Positions 9,183 to 18,368 of a stretch of 64,000 bases of DNA are shown piece after piece; within the stretch, counting starts at the first letter, position 1, and each line of letters opens with the position of its first letter. Location of the stretch: the NCBI GenBank assembly GCA_016183815.1, contig JACPDW010000016.1, positions 1 through 64,000 of the forward strand. Reading direction: 5' to 3'. The stretch comes from Flavobacteriia bacterium (lineage in GTDB: Bacteria > Bacteroidota > Bacteroidia > Flavobacteriales_D > Crocinitomicaceae). The notes beneath the pieces were generated by a model. The model searched no databases and had not been told where the DNA came from. It saw nothing but the letters and a program-made list of their open reading frames with translations. The position numbers and the translations under genes were made by a program.

Positions 9183-9599
9183 TTATTGGATTGAAATTTG
9201 TTTTTTTAAAGGCAATTCTTTTTGACTTTTTTTATTGACACTTAACTTTAAAATACCGTCAACATAATTGGCTTTAATGTCTTCTTCTAAAGTGTTTTCA
9301 GGTAATTGAAATGAACGTGAAAATGAATTTTTTGTAAACTCTTTTCTTGTGTATTTGTCTTCTTTAGTTTCTTTTTCTGATGAAGACTCTCCAGAAATTT
9401 GCAAAACACCCTGTTCAATTTCAATTTTAATTTCTTCTTTTTTAAATCCAGGAATTTTCGCTTCAATTTCAAATGAATTTTCTGTCTCTTTGATGTTTAC
9501 AGCTGGAACATTTTCTTTTTTAAAAAAACGATCATTACCAAAAAAGTCAAATAAATCGTCATTAAAAAATGGATACGATGATCTTTTAACTAAACTCAT
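9183..9599 (-). CDS. Small heat shock protein, Hsp20 family
   Basis: A 138-residue alpha-crystallin-type holdase. The central domain runs from about 32 (VPAVNIKETENSFEIEAKIPGF) to 130. Conserved features include IPGFKKEEI, VLQISGE and the AxxxxGxLxL-like motif NYVDGILKLSV near the end. The short C-terminal tail KKQISIQ carries the I-x-I type motif that docks subunits in the oligomer. Cytoplasmic, it binds unfolding proteins under stress. The gene stands alone between a terminator downstream and a -7 box (TAAATTTG, 9627-9634) upstream; no heat-shock operator such as CIRCE is visible. Confidence 0.92.
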   Translation of the reverse strand: MSLVKRSSYPFFNDDLFDFFGNDRFFKKENVPAVNIKETENSFEIEAKIPGFKKEEIKIEIEQGVLQISGESSSEKETKEDKYTRKEFTKNSFSRSFQLPENTLEEDIKANYVDGILKLSVNKKSQKELPLKKQISIQ

Positions 9600-9626
9600 A
9601 ACTCTTACTATTTAAAATTATTAGCA

Positions 9627-9634
9627 CAAATTTA
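9627..9634 (-). promoter_or_regulatory. -7 box of hsp20
   Basis: TAAATTTG on the minus strand matches TAnnTTTG and lies 27 nt upstream of the ATG. No convincing -33 element is seen, which may mean an activator or alternative sigma factor is used. Confidence 0.4.
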
Positions 9635-9738
9635 TATCATTTTGTCATTAAAAACTATGATGAAAATCATTGTAAATATGTATATTTTTACTATTGTAAG
9701 TTTTTTAAATATTTTTAACAAATCAATTGTCAATTTTG

Positions 9739-9746
9739 TACTTTTG
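9739..9746 (+). promoter_or_regulatory. -7 box decides the recG start
   Basis: TACTTTTG lies four bases before the ATG at 9751. Transcription from this box would begin at or next to that ATG, giving a leaderless or nearly leaderless mRNA and excluding the longer TTG start at 9727. Confidence 0.5.
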
Positions 9747-9750
9747 TTCA

Positions 9751-11850
9751 ATGCAAACTAAGTTCTTTGATACAGATATCACTTTTTTAAAAGGAGTTGG
9801 TCCAGAAAAAGCAGAGTTGTTAAAAAAGGATTTTTCAATTCATACTTATTTCGATTTGCTTCATCATTTTCCTTTTAGGTATATTGACCGATCAAAAATT
9901 GTCAGTATTAAAGACGCTATTTACCAAGATGATTATGTTCAAATAGCAGGAACAATTGTCTCCTTAACAGAAACAGGAAAACAAAGAAGTAAAAAATTAA
10001 TTGCTGTTTTTAGCGATGGAAAAAATCAAATTGATCTCGTTTGGTTTCAAGGTGTTAGTTGGGTGAAAGCGAGTATAAAAAACAAACAATCGTATTTATT
10101 ATTCGGAAAAATTAAAAAGTATCAAAATCAATTTTATATTCCACATCCTGATTTACAAGAGTTTAATGCTGAAAATAGTTTTAAAAAATTCAAACCTGTT
10201 TATTCTTCTTCAGAAAAATTAAGTGCTAAAGGTTTAAATTCTAACGGTTTTGAAAAAATCATTTCTCAGCTAATCCAACAAGTTGAAGGTAAAATTGAAG
10301 ACCCTTTTCCTTTAGATTTTATACAACAAATTCAACTTCTTCCTTTAGATGAAGCCATTCATGAAATTCATTCACCCGATTCTTTAGAAAATCTTCAAAA
10401 AGCTCAATATCGTTTAAAATTTGAAGAGTTATTTTTTCTTCAACTGGAATTATTAAGCAGAAAATTGATTAACCATCAAAAGAATACCTCTTTTTGTTTC
10501 AATAAAATAGGTCAATATTTCAATGATTTTTTTTCACATCATATGCCTTTTGAATTGACTTCAGATCAAAAAAAAGTGCTTCGTGAGATTCATAACGATT
10601 GCAAAAGTTCATTCCAAATGAATCGTTTATTACAAGGTGATGTTGGAAGTGGGAAAACTATTGTGGCATTTTTTACTATGTTATTGGCATTAGACAATGG
10701 ATTTCAAGCTGCTTTGATGGCTCCAACAGAGATATTAGTTCAACAACATTTTGATAATTTTAAAGAATTTGCCAATGTCCTTAATTTAAACATCGCAAAA
10801 CTGTCTTCTTCTACTAAAAAAAAGGAAAGATCCTCACTTTTGAGTAAACTTGAATCTGGTGAAATTCAGATAATTGTTGGTACTCATGCATTAATCGAAG
10901 AACAAGTAATTTTTAAAAATCTTGGAGTAGTGGTTATAGATGAACAACATCGTTTTGGCGTTGCTCAAAGAGCTAAATTATGGCATAAAAACAAAAAAAA
11001 TCCTCATATTTTAGTTATGACAGCGACGCCAATTCCCCGGACATTAGCCATGACCGTATATGGTGATTTAGATGTTTCCATAATTAAAGAATTACCACCA
11101 GGACGTAAACCAATTACGACCGTACATCGTTTTGAAAGTTCTCGTTTAAGTGTATTTCAATTTTTAAAAGAAGAAATTGCAAAAAACAGGCAAATTTATA
11201 TAGTATATCCATTGATTGAAGAATCAGAAAAATTAGATTATATGAATTTGATGGAAGGATATGAATCAATTTCTAGGGCGTTTCCATTGCCTGAATATCG
11301 AATAAGTATTGTCCATGGAAAAATGAAAGCTGAGGACAAAGATTTTGAAATGCAGCGGTTTATTAAAGGAGAAACACAAATTATGGTTGCAACAACGGTT
11401 ATTGAAGTGGGCGTTAATGTTCCCAATGCTAGCGTGATGGTGATTGAAAGTGCAGAACGTTTTGGATTATCACAACTTCATCAATTACGTGGTAGAGTAG
11501 GGAGAGGTGCAGAAAAATCGTATTGCATTTTAATGACTGGAAATAAAATTTCTAAAGAAGGCAAATTGCGTTTAGAAACTATGACAGAGTCGCAAGATGG
11601 GTTTAAAATTGCTGAAGTTGATTTAAAATTAAGAGGTCCAGGCGATTTATTAGGTACGCAACAAAGTGGAATTTTAGATTTAAAAATTGCTGACCTAACA
11701 AAAGACGGAGAGGTCTTAAGTCGTGCAAGAACGATAGCGATTAAAATGTTAGAAGAAGACCCTTCGTTAGAAAAAAAAGAGTTGCAAAAAATTAGAGAAA
11801 AATTAGAAAATAAATTAAATAACAAAATAAATTGGAGTAAAATTTCGTAA
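9751..11850 (+). CDS. recG: ATP-dependent DNA helicase RecG
   Basis: The 699-residue helicase that remodels stalled replication forks and branch-migrates Holliday junctions. The N-terminal wedge (OB-fold) domain covers about 1-170 (LKGVGPEKAELL at the start). The SF2 motor contains Walker A GDVGSGKT, motif II DEQH followed by RFG, motif III TATPIPRT and motif VI QLRGRVGRG. The C-terminal part (LRGPGDLLGTQQSG) is typical of RecG. The length agrees with the family. I take ATG 9751 rather than TTG 9727 because the upstream -7 box leaves no room for the longer form. It converges with the methyltransferase gene across 262 bp. Confidence 0.95.
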   Translation: MQTKFFDTDITFLKGVGPEKAELLKKDFSIHTYFDLLHHFPFRYIDRSKIVSIKDAIYQDDYVQIAGTIVSLTETGKQRSKKLIAVFSDGKNQIDLVWFQGVSWVKASIKNKQSYLLFGKIKKYQNQFYIPHPDLQEFNAENSFKKFKPVYSSSEKLSAKGLNSNGFEKIISQLIQQVEGKIEDPFPLDFIQQIQLLPLDEAIHEIHSPDSLENLQKAQYRLKFEELFFLQLELLSRKLINHQKNTSFCFNKIGQYFNDFFSHHMPFELTSDQKKVLREIHNDCKSSFQMNRLLQGDVGSGKTIVAFFTMLLALDNGFQAALMAPTEILVQQHFDNFKEFANVLNLNIAKLSSSTKKKERSSLLSKLESGEIQIIVGTHALIEEQVIFKNLGVVVIDEQHRFGVAQRAKLWHKNKKNPHILVMTATPIPRTLAMTVYGDLDVSIIKELPPGRKPITTVHRFESSRLSVFQFLKEEIAKNRQIYIVYPLIEESEKLDYMNLMEGYESISRAFPLPEYRISIVHGKMKAEDKDFEMQRFIKGETQIMVATTVIEVGVNVPNASVMVIESAERFGLSQLHQLRGRVGRGAEKSYCILMTGNKISKEGKLRLETMTESQDGFKIAEVDLKLRGPGDLLGTQQSGILDLKIADLTKDGEVLSRARTIAIKMLEEDPSLEKKELQKIREKLENKLNNKINWSKIS

Positions 11851-12112
11851 AATCAGCATTAAATAGTCCTAAAATAGGTTTATACTTTTTTAACTAAATC
11901 CTACCGTATTTTTACAGTGTAAATTTAATCCTAAAATTGATTGATTTATCATTTTTTTTCCCCTATTTTAAGTTTTACAAACATAAAATCAGCAAAACCT
12001 ATCATGGTACTTTTTCTTGTTCAATAACAGAAAAAATATTGAAAATCAACAGTTTTATATTTTTAAACTATTTTTTATCCAAATAGTTTAAATTTGTATT
12101 TGTTAAAATATT

Positions 12113-12886
12113 TTAATATTTCAATACAAAATGTTCTTTTGCTTGACCATTCCTTTTTGAAAGAATTCCCATTCTAAACAAATCAATGCTGACATTAAAA
12201 TCTTCATTTGCAACACAGGTTTCCCAAAACGACAACATATCTACATTCCATCTAATATCGTCTAAAACAATCAAACTTTCTTGATGTATTATAGCTTCAA
12301 TTAATTTTAAATAGTGCAATAATGCAGTACTTTCATGATGACCATCAATAAAAATGAGGTCGAATTTTACATTTTTGTCTTGTTTTATTAAAAAATCTGA
12401 AAAAGAAGAATGAATAAATTCAACATTACTAATCGAATATTTTTTAAAAACTTGTTTAGGGTAGTTTAAGATATTCGAACAACCTTCAACGCTAATTACA
12501 GAAGAAGTAGGATTTGCCATTGAAAGATGTAAAGTGCCAATCCCAAGGTTAGTTCCTAACTCAAGTATTTGTTGATTTTCCTTGAAATTTGATAAAAAAT
12601 ATAATAAATCGGCATATTTCCCTTTTGTGGAAGAAAAATTAAAAATTGAAGAAATACTTCTTTGATTGGATTGTGTTTTTTTTGAACCAGCGCCTAAATC
12701 ATTAATTTCTATTTTTGTATGATTAGTTTTGTAATAGTGGTATATTTCCTTTCTTAATTTTTTAAATTTACTACTTACTTTTGCTTGTTCTAAATGAACA
12801 GACAAATTATAGACAAATGGTGAGTGAATAGAAAATTTATTTTTTCTGTTCCATAAATATTTGATAAATTCGCCTAAAAAAAACAT
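12113..12886 (-). CDS. Class I SAM-dependent methyltransferase (O-methyltransferase-like)
   Basis: About 257 residues from the ATG at 12886; a longer frame reaches 12970 but would run through the divergent gene's start and encode an implausible Phe-rich leader. The Rossmann core shows motif I ILELGTNLGIGTLHLS, an acidic strand (VISVEG) that binds SAM ribose, and the strand FDLIFIDGHHES. The last resembles catechol-O-methyltransferase-like enzymes. The N-terminal region has NRKNKFSIHSPFVYNL, shared by Bacteroidota proteins of this group. The substrate is unknown. Its start lies only 15 bp from the DUF4301 gene, so the two share a bidirectional control region. Confidence 0.75.
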   Translation of the reverse strand: MFFLGEFIKYLWNRKNKFSIHSPFVYNLSVHLEQAKVSSKFKKLRKEIYHYYKTNHTKIEINDLGAGSKKTQSNQRSISSIFNFSSTKGKYADLLYFLSNFKENQQILELGTNLGIGTLHLSMANPTSSVISVEGCSNILNYPKQVFKKYSISNVEFIHSSFSDFLIKQDKNVKFDLIFIDGHHESTALLHYLKLIEAIIHQESLIVLDDIRWNVDMLSFWETCVANEDFNVSIDLFRMGILSKRNGQAKEHFVLKY

Positions 12887-12901
12887 TAACCCCTTATTAA
12901 A

Positions 12902-14305
12902 ATGGCTGAAATTAAAGAAAAAAACAGGATTGAAGAACAAAAAAAGAAAGTTTTTGATAAAAAACCTCAAGTGAATCTTGTTTCAGCATGTGGTGTAAAA
13001 AATGGTATTATAAAAATGGATCAAGTAAGTGTTGATTATTTTACGACCTTGTTTGATAAATCTAATTTTTCTTTTTGTTATTTTATACCCGCTTCTGGTT
13101 CAGGATCGAGAATGTTTCAATTTTTGTATGAGTTTTTAAATAAACCCGACTCAAAAAATGTGATGCAAATTGAAAAATTCTTTAATCACTTAAACCAATT
13201 CGCCTTTTATTCTTTTTTACCAAATGAGATACAAAAAGAGGAATTGCTTGATTCTGAAAATATTAAAAACATTATTCTTTTTATTTTAGAAAAAAATGGA
13301 TTAAATTATTCCCATTTTCCAAAAGGATTAATTCCATTTCACTCTATAGGTCCTTTTGTTCTTAACCCTTTTCAAGAACAAATTGTTCAAGCTATTCGTA
13401 TTAAAGAACAAAATTTAAGTATTCATTTTACCATAAACAATGATTTTGAAAAAGAAATTGAAAACAGCATACAAAATGTGTTGAGGTTTAACTATAAAAA
13501 AGTTGATTATTCTTTCAGTTATCAAAATCCTAATACCGATTCTTTTGCTTTTTATAAAGACGGAGAATTAGTTTACGAAAAAGACGATCAAGCTTTTAAA
13601 AAACCATCGGGTCATGGCGCATTGTTGGATAATTTACAAAAAATAACTAGCGATATTATTTTCCTTAAAAATATTGATAACATTCAAAATTATAAAAAAT
13701 CTGATTCATCCACTACTTATATCAAAGTTCTTTCAGGAATTGTATTAGAATTCAGGTCTGTAATGAAAAAGTTATTTGAAAATCCCACTTTGGATTATTT
13801 AACTGAAGTTAATCAACAATATAAATTATTCCCAGAAAACAATATTCCTAATCTTACCAAAAAAGAAATACAAGCTTTGGCAAATAAACCTATAAGAGTT
13901 TGTGGAATGATAAAAAATGAAGGTCAACCCGGAGGAGGTCCGTTTTGGGTAAATCATAATGGCATCATACACAAACAAATCATTGAAAAATCTCAAATCG
14001 AAGGTAATGTCAATCAATTGACCTTATTGGCAAATAGCTCGCATTTTAATCCAGTTATGATGGCTTGTTGTATTAAAGATTTAGAGGGGAATTTAATAAA
14101 TTTAGTAAAATATGCAGAACTCTCTGAGTATTTTATCATAGAAAAAAAACACAAAGGAAAATCAATATTTTTTATCGAATTACCAGGATTATGGAATGGT
14201 TCAATGGCTCATTGGAATACTATTTTTGTTGAAGTGCCTTCAGAAACATTTAGTCCAGTGAAGACAGTTTTAGATTTATTAGAACCAGCTCATTTAGAAG
14301 ATTAA
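12902..14305 (+). CDS. DUF4301 family protein
   Basis: A 467-residue cytoplasmic protein that matches the DUF4301 family in length and motifs. Near residue 63 it has PASGSGSRMFQF, which resembles the nucleotide-binding GxGxR loop of sugar-1-phosphate nucleotidyltransferases. Further landmarks are KPSGHGALLDNL (about 235) and RVCGMIKNEGQPGGGPFWV (about 333). A sugar-nucleotide or related transferase role is an inference from the loop only. It diverges from the methyltransferase gene with a 15-bp gap. A dispersed repeat copy follows 66 bp after its stop. Confidence 0.75.
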   Translation: MAEIKEKNRIEEQKKKVFDKKPQVNLVSACGVKNGIIKMDQVSVDYFTTLFDKSNFSFCYFIPASGSGSRMFQFLYEFLNKPDSKNVMQIEKFFNHLNQFAFYSFLPNEIQKEELLDSENIKNIILFILEKNGLNYSHFPKGLIPFHSIGPFVLNPFQEQIVQAIRIKEQNLSIHFTINNDFEKEIENSIQNVLRFNYKKVDYSFSYQNPNTDSFAFYKDGELVYEKDDQAFKKPSGHGALLDNLQKITSDIIFLKNIDNIQNYKKSDSSTTYIKVLSGIVLEFRSVMKKLFENPTLDYLTEVNQQYKLFPENNIPNLTKKEIQALANKPIRVCGMIKNEGQPGGGPFWVNHNGIIHKQIIEKSQIEGNVNQLTLLANSSHFNPVMMACCIKDLEGNLINLVKYAELSEYFIIEKKHKGKSIFFIELPGLWNGSMAHWNTIFVEVPSETFSPVKTVLDLLEPAHLED

Positions 14306-14370
14306 ATCAAATTTTTATTTCTTATTAAAAAAAAGAAGAATTAAATTAATTTTGCAATTCATAGTAATTA

Positions 14371-14478
14371 TACCGATTACATATTCAAGATAGACCAATT
14401 AAAATTTGTCTATTTTCATATTGTACCGGCGTAATACAAATTATTTTTGGAATATTTAATAAATGTATCTGGTATTAT
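14371..14478 (-). repeat. Third, reverse-oriented copy of the island repeat, upstream of hisS
   Basis: Read on the minus strand this stretch follows the core of the long direct repeat at 42298-42430 and 46981-47113. Shared blocks include ACATATTCAAGATAG, TAGACCAATT-like sequence and ATATTTAATAA followed by GGTATTAT. It lacks the Cs-rich hairpin segment of the long copies. It ends exactly at the hisS start codon. It is palindromic in its left half, like a MITE. Confidence 0.65.
14421..14449 (+). promoter_or_regulatory. Promoter of hisS inside the repeat
   Basis: TTG at 14421-14423, an 18-nt spacer and TATTTTTG at 14442-14449 match the Bacteroidota consensus. The hisS ATG is 29 nt downstream of the -7 box. 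In the two island copies the corresponding -7 sequence is altered (TAATTATG), so this copy may have become a promoter by mutation. Confidence 0.55.
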
Positions 14479-15840
14479 ATGCAAAAAGCAAACATTCCCA
14501 AGGGAACAAGAGATTTTTTACCTCGTGAAGTAGCAAAAAGAAATTATATTTTTTCAACAATTCAGTCGGTTTTTAAAAAACATGCTTTTTATCCAATCGA
14601 AACGCCTTCTTTTGAATTGTCACAAACTTTATTAGGGAAATATGGTGAAGAGGGAGATCGCTTAATTTTTAGAATATTAAACTCTGGAGAAAAAGTATTT
14701 AAAGCAGATACATTGGCTTTAGAAAATAAAAACGTTGCAAAGTTTGCTAATTCTATTTCAGAAAAAGCTTTAAGATATGATTTAACAGTTCCTTTTGCTC
14801 GATTTGTTGTTCAACATCAACATGAATTAAATTTTCCTTTTAAAAGATATCAAATTCAAGCTGTGTGGAGGGCAGATCGACCTCAACATGGAAGGTATCA
14901 AGAGTTTTATCAATGTGACGCTGATGTGGTGGGAAGTGATTCATTAATATATGAGGTAGAAATGATTCAACTTTTTGATGAAATATTATCTTTACTTCAA
15001 ATTCCAAGTTTTACCATAAAAATTAACAATAGAAAAATACTTTCTGGAATTGCAGAAATTTCAAAAGTTCCAGATAAATTAATTGACATTACCGTAGCCA
15101 TTGATAAAATTGATAAAATAGGTGAAGAAGCTGTTTTGTCTGAGTTAAGGACAAAGAACCTTAGTGAAGAAGCCATTTCCATTGTTCAAAAACTGTTACA
15201 TATTAGTGGAAATAATGAGGAGAAAATTTCACAAATTAAAAATTTCCTAAAAGACAGTGAAGAAGGACTTAAAGGAATTGATGAATTAGAATGGGTTTTA
15301 AACAAAATAAAACTATTAGGACTAAAAAAAGCTGAGTTAGAATTTGATTTATCTCTTGCAAGGGGATTAAATTATTATACAGGTGCAATTTTTGAAGTTA
15401 AAGCCAATAACGTGGAAATGGGTAGTATTTGTGGGGGTGGAAGGTATGCAAATCTAACTGAACTGTTTGGGTTAAAGAATATGTCAGGTGTTGGAATTTC
15501 ATTCGGTGCTGATAGAATTTATGATGTTTTGAATACATTAAATTTGTTCCCAAAAGATGTTGAACAAGGAATTGACTTCTTTTTTCTCCAGTTTGGTGAA
15601 GAAGAATTAATGACTTGTCTTGAAATTATGAAACAGCTTAGAGAAAAAAAATACAGTTGTGACATGTATCCTATTTCAGCCAAAATACAAAAACAAATGA
15701 AATTCGCAAACGATATTTCTGCCAAAAAAGTTATAATTTATGGCGAAAATGAACGTAAAAAAGGAATTTTAGTTTTAAAAGATATGCAAAGTGGTTTTCA
15801 AGAAGAAATAAAAATTAAAAACTTTTTGGATTCTATTTAA
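14479..15840 (+). CDS. hisS: Histidyl-tRNA synthetase
   Basis: A 453-residue class II aminoacyl-tRNA synthetase that charges tRNA-His. Hallmarks are the opening KGTRDFLP, motif 2 (VWRADRPQHGRYQEFYQCD), the histidine-binding segment ARGLNYYTG and motif 3 GISFGADRIYDVL. The C-terminal anticodon-binding domain starts near 355. The length is close to other family members. The start codon abuts a dispersed repeat that carries the likely promoter. The gene is followed by about 150 bp before the convergent S46 peptidase. Confidence 0.96.
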   Translation: MQKANIPKGTRDFLPREVAKRNYIFSTIQSVFKKHAFYPIETPSFELSQTLLGKYGEEGDRLIFRILNSGEKVFKADTLALENKNVAKFANSISEKALRYDLTVPFARFVVQHQHELNFPFKRYQIQAVWRADRPQHGRYQEFYQCDADVVGSDSLIYEVEMIQLFDEILSLLQIPSFTIKINNRKILSGIAEISKVPDKLIDITVAIDKIDKIGEEAVLSELRTKNLSEEAISIVQKLLHISGNNEEKISQIKNFLKDSEEGLKGIDELEWVLNKIKLLGLKKAELEFDLSLARGLNYYTGAIFEVKANNVEMGSICGGGRYANLTELFGLKNMSGVGISFGADRIYDVLNTLNLFPKDVEQGIDFFFLQFGEEELMTCLEIMKQLREKKYSCDMYPISAKIQKQMKFANDISAKKVIIYGENERKKGILVLKDMQSGFQEEIKIKNFLDSI

Positions 15841-15874
15841 AGTAATTTTTACCTTTATTTTTTTTAAATTACAA

Positions 15875-16018
15875 TTAATCAATAATAAAGTCTAAATGCT
15901 TATGTTTAATTGTATAATATTTACCTCCAATAGAAGTAATTCGATTAATTGAGTTAATATTTCCTTTAGTAAAAAACTCGTAAAAACCCAAAGAATTATT
16001 GAATAATATCCATTTCAT
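15875..16018 (-). CDS. Possible 47-codon small protein overlapping the S46 gene end
   Basis: A frame from ATG 16018 to TAA 15875-15877 overlaps the last 23 bp of the S46 peptidase gene in another frame. It encodes a peptide beginning MKWILFNNSLGFYEFFTKG and ending HKHLDFIID. Codon choice outside the overlap looks protein-like and the amino acid mix is balanced, but I recognise no family and see no start signal. It may be translated by coupling to the upstream gene, or may be chance. Confidence 0.25.
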   Translation of the reverse strand: MKWILFNNSLGFYEFFTKGNINSINRITSIGGKYYTIKHKHLDFIID

Positions 16019-18134
16019 CAACAATGTGTTTTGCCCCAGAAAAATTCTCTATCAACCACAACACATATCGAATATCCACGTTAATTGTTCTTTGTAAATT
16101 ACTATCAAAAATCACATCACCAGCCATTGCTTCGATATTTCCATCAAAAGCTAAACCAATCAATTCTCCTTTGCCATTCAAAACAGGAGAACCAGAATTT
16201 CCACCTGTAATATCATTGTCAGTTAGAAAGTTAACAGGCATATATCCTTTAGCATCAGCATATCTTCCAAAATCTTTGTTTTTAAACATTTCCAAAAGTT
16301 TTACTGGTAAATCAAACTCTTTATCCCCAGCTTTGTATTTTTTTACTAAGCCTTCCATGGTTGTATAATTGTTGATTTTGGCATCGTTTCTTTTATCCAA
16401 AGGCAATGCTTTTACTTTTCCATAAGTTAATCTCATCGTAGAATTCGCATCAGGATATTGAATTGGGGCTAATTTAGAAACTCTCAATCCTTCGACTAAA
16501 AGTCTGAATGAAGTTGAATAATCGTCTTGGGCTTTCTTTAATTCATCACTTTTTGTGTTTAAGTGAGAAAGAATTCCATCAGATAACACATAAATTGGAT
16601 CGTTTTTAACAAGTCCTTCTGAAGGAACCTCAAGGAAACTTATTAGTTTATCTTTAGAAGTAAAAATACTTAAATTAAAAGCAGCTTCAACATATTGTTC
16701 AAAATTATTACCGATTTTTAAAATTTCAGGTGCTAATGCATAAGGTTTAGCTTTTTCAGTATATAATTTCAATTGAGCGATAAGAATTTCTTTTTCAGCA
16801 GGAATATATGCTTCAGCGTAAAATTCATTGATTAAATCCATTAAACCAGCTTTCAACTCAACTCTTTTGGAAGGTTCTGCATTTGCATAGGCAATTAATT
16901 GTTTTCCAAAACCTCTTGAAACGCTACCAAATGCTGAGGAACGCATTAGCATAATTAAATAATTATCGTGTTTTGATTTTTCATTGGTCATACCGTAATA
17001 GGTGTTGATGTTCGTCATCACCTGACCATATTTATCTTTATTTTCTGCTTTGTTTGCCCATTTATTAAATTTTTCTTCTTGAAGGGCTTTGGTTTTTGCA
17101 GTTTGAAATTTACTTAATGCATCAATCATTCCTTGTCTATTTTTCCAATAATTGGCAACACCTGCATACTTTGAAGCATACACTAAGTTTAAAGCATCCG
17201 ATTGCACCATGTATTTTTTCATCACGTCCATTCCTGTTTTAGAGCCTTCTACCCAAGCAGGATAAGCATATTTTACGTTTTGTTCTATACCCCCTGATGG
17301 CATCCAACGGTTTGTTCTTCCAGGGTAACCTAAAATCATCGCAAAATCATTCTCCTTAACACCTTTTATATTAACTTTTAAATGTTTTTTTGCTTTTAAA
17401 GGTACATTATTGGTAGAGTAATCAGCTGGGTTTCCATTTGCATCTGAGTATATTCTAAACATTGAAAAATCTCCCGTATGACGAGGCCATTCCCAATTAT
17501 CTGTATCGCCACCAAATTTACCTACACTTTCTGGAGGTGTACCTACTAAACGAACATCTTTATAGTCTTGATAAACAAAGAAATAAAATTCGTTTCCTTG
17601 AAAAAATGAACGTACAGAAACGGTGTATTTACCACCTTCGTTATTTTCTTTTTCAATTAATGCAATTTCTTGATTGATTGCTTTTTCTCTTTCGCTTTCT
17701 GTCATTGTAGGTGTAACCTTAGATAATATTCTTTGTGTTACATCATCCATACGAACAAAAAATCGAACATATAAACTTTTGGGTTTCAATTCATCTTTTT
17801 TGGAAGGGGCCCAAAATCCGTTTTTTAAATGATTTTTTTCAGCTGAGGATAATTCAGCGATGGCATCATAACCACAATGGTGATTGGTTAAAACTAAACC
17901 ATCTTTTGAAATAATTTCAGCAGTACAGCCACCATTAAATTGAACGATGGCGTCTTTTAAAGAGTGATTGTTTATACTATATATTTCTTCTGCTGTGAGC
18001 TGTAATCCCATTTTTTGCATGTCTCTATGGTTTAATCTATCGATGTGCATTAAAAACCACATTCCTTCGTCCGCTTTTGTCAATCCAATAATAAATAGGC
18101 AAAATAAACTTAACAACAATTTCATCTTATACAT
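15996..18134 (-). CDS. S46 family dipeptidyl-peptidase, DPP7-like
   Basis: About 712 residues from the ATG at 18134 (the ATG at 18125 is equally possible; a longer frame starts at 18182 but buries the signal peptide). The signal peptide KLLLSLFCLFIIGLTKA is followed by DEGMW, the usual mature start. The chymotrypsin-like triad is visible as His in TNHHCGYDAI, Asp in the WEWPRHTGDFS region and Ser in TGGNSGSP. Eighteen residues after the catalytic Ser there is Gly (AFDGN), as in DPP7, whereas DPP11 has Arg. This predicts release of dipeptides with hydrophobic rather than acidic P1 residues. It acts in the periplasm to feed on extracellular peptides. Confidence 0.9.
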   Translation of the reverse strand: MYKMKLLLSLFCLFIIGLTKADEGMWFLMHIDRLNHRDMQKMGLQLTAEEIYSINNHSLKDAIVQFNGGCTAEIISKDGLVLTNHHCGYDAIAELSSAEKNHLKNGFWAPSKKDELKPKSLYVRFFVRMDDVTQRILSKVTPTMTESEREKAINQEIALIEKENNEGGKYTVSVRSFFQGNEFYFFVYQDYKDVRLVGTPPESVGKFGGDTDNWEWPRHTGDFSMFRIYSDANGNPADYSTNNVPLKAKKHLKVNIKGVKENDFAMILGYPGRTNRWMPSGGIEQNVKYAYPAWVEGSKTGMDVMKKYMVQSDALNLVYASKYAGVANYWKNRQGMIDALSKFQTAKTKALQEEKFNKWANKAENKDKYGQVMTNINTYYGMTNEKSKHDNYLIMLMRSSAFGSVSRGFGKQLIAYANAEPSKRVELKAGLMDLINEFYAEAYIPAEKEILIAQLKLYTEKAKPYALAPEILKIGNNFEQYVEAAFNLSIFTSKDKLISFLEVPSEGLVKNDPIYVLSDGILSHLNTKSDELKKAQDDYSTSFRLLVEGLRVSKLAPIQYPDANSTMRLTYGKVKALPLDKRNDAKINNYTTMEGLVKKYKAGDKEFDLPVKLLEMFKNKDFGRYADAKGYMPVNFLTDNDITGGNSGSPVLNGKGELIGLAFDGNIEAMAGDVIFDSNLQRTINVDIRYVLWLIENFSGAKHIVDEMDIIQ

Positions 18135-18314
18135 ACTTAATTTTTTAAAAATTGGAGGTAAAATTAATATAAATTTATTCAATTTTTTACCATTTATAAA
18201 AAATTATTATTGAAGTTAAATTTTAACAAACAATAATTTTAAAAAAAAATTGCTCAATTTTATTCATTCAAAGCGCTTGTTTGATAATTTTATTCAATTC
18301 AACTATGCTTTTAA

Positions 18315-18344
18315 TTGTTTTATCGATTATTTTTATTATCTTTG
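18315..18344 (+). promoter_or_regulatory. Promoter of the 122-residue gene and large surface protein
   Basis: TTG (18315-18317), a 19-nt spacer and TATCTTTG (18337-18344) match the Bacteroidota consensus exactly. The first ATG is 24 nt further on, at 18369. Confidence 0.65.
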
Positions 18345-18368
18345 AAAAAACCCTAAACTTGTTTAAAA

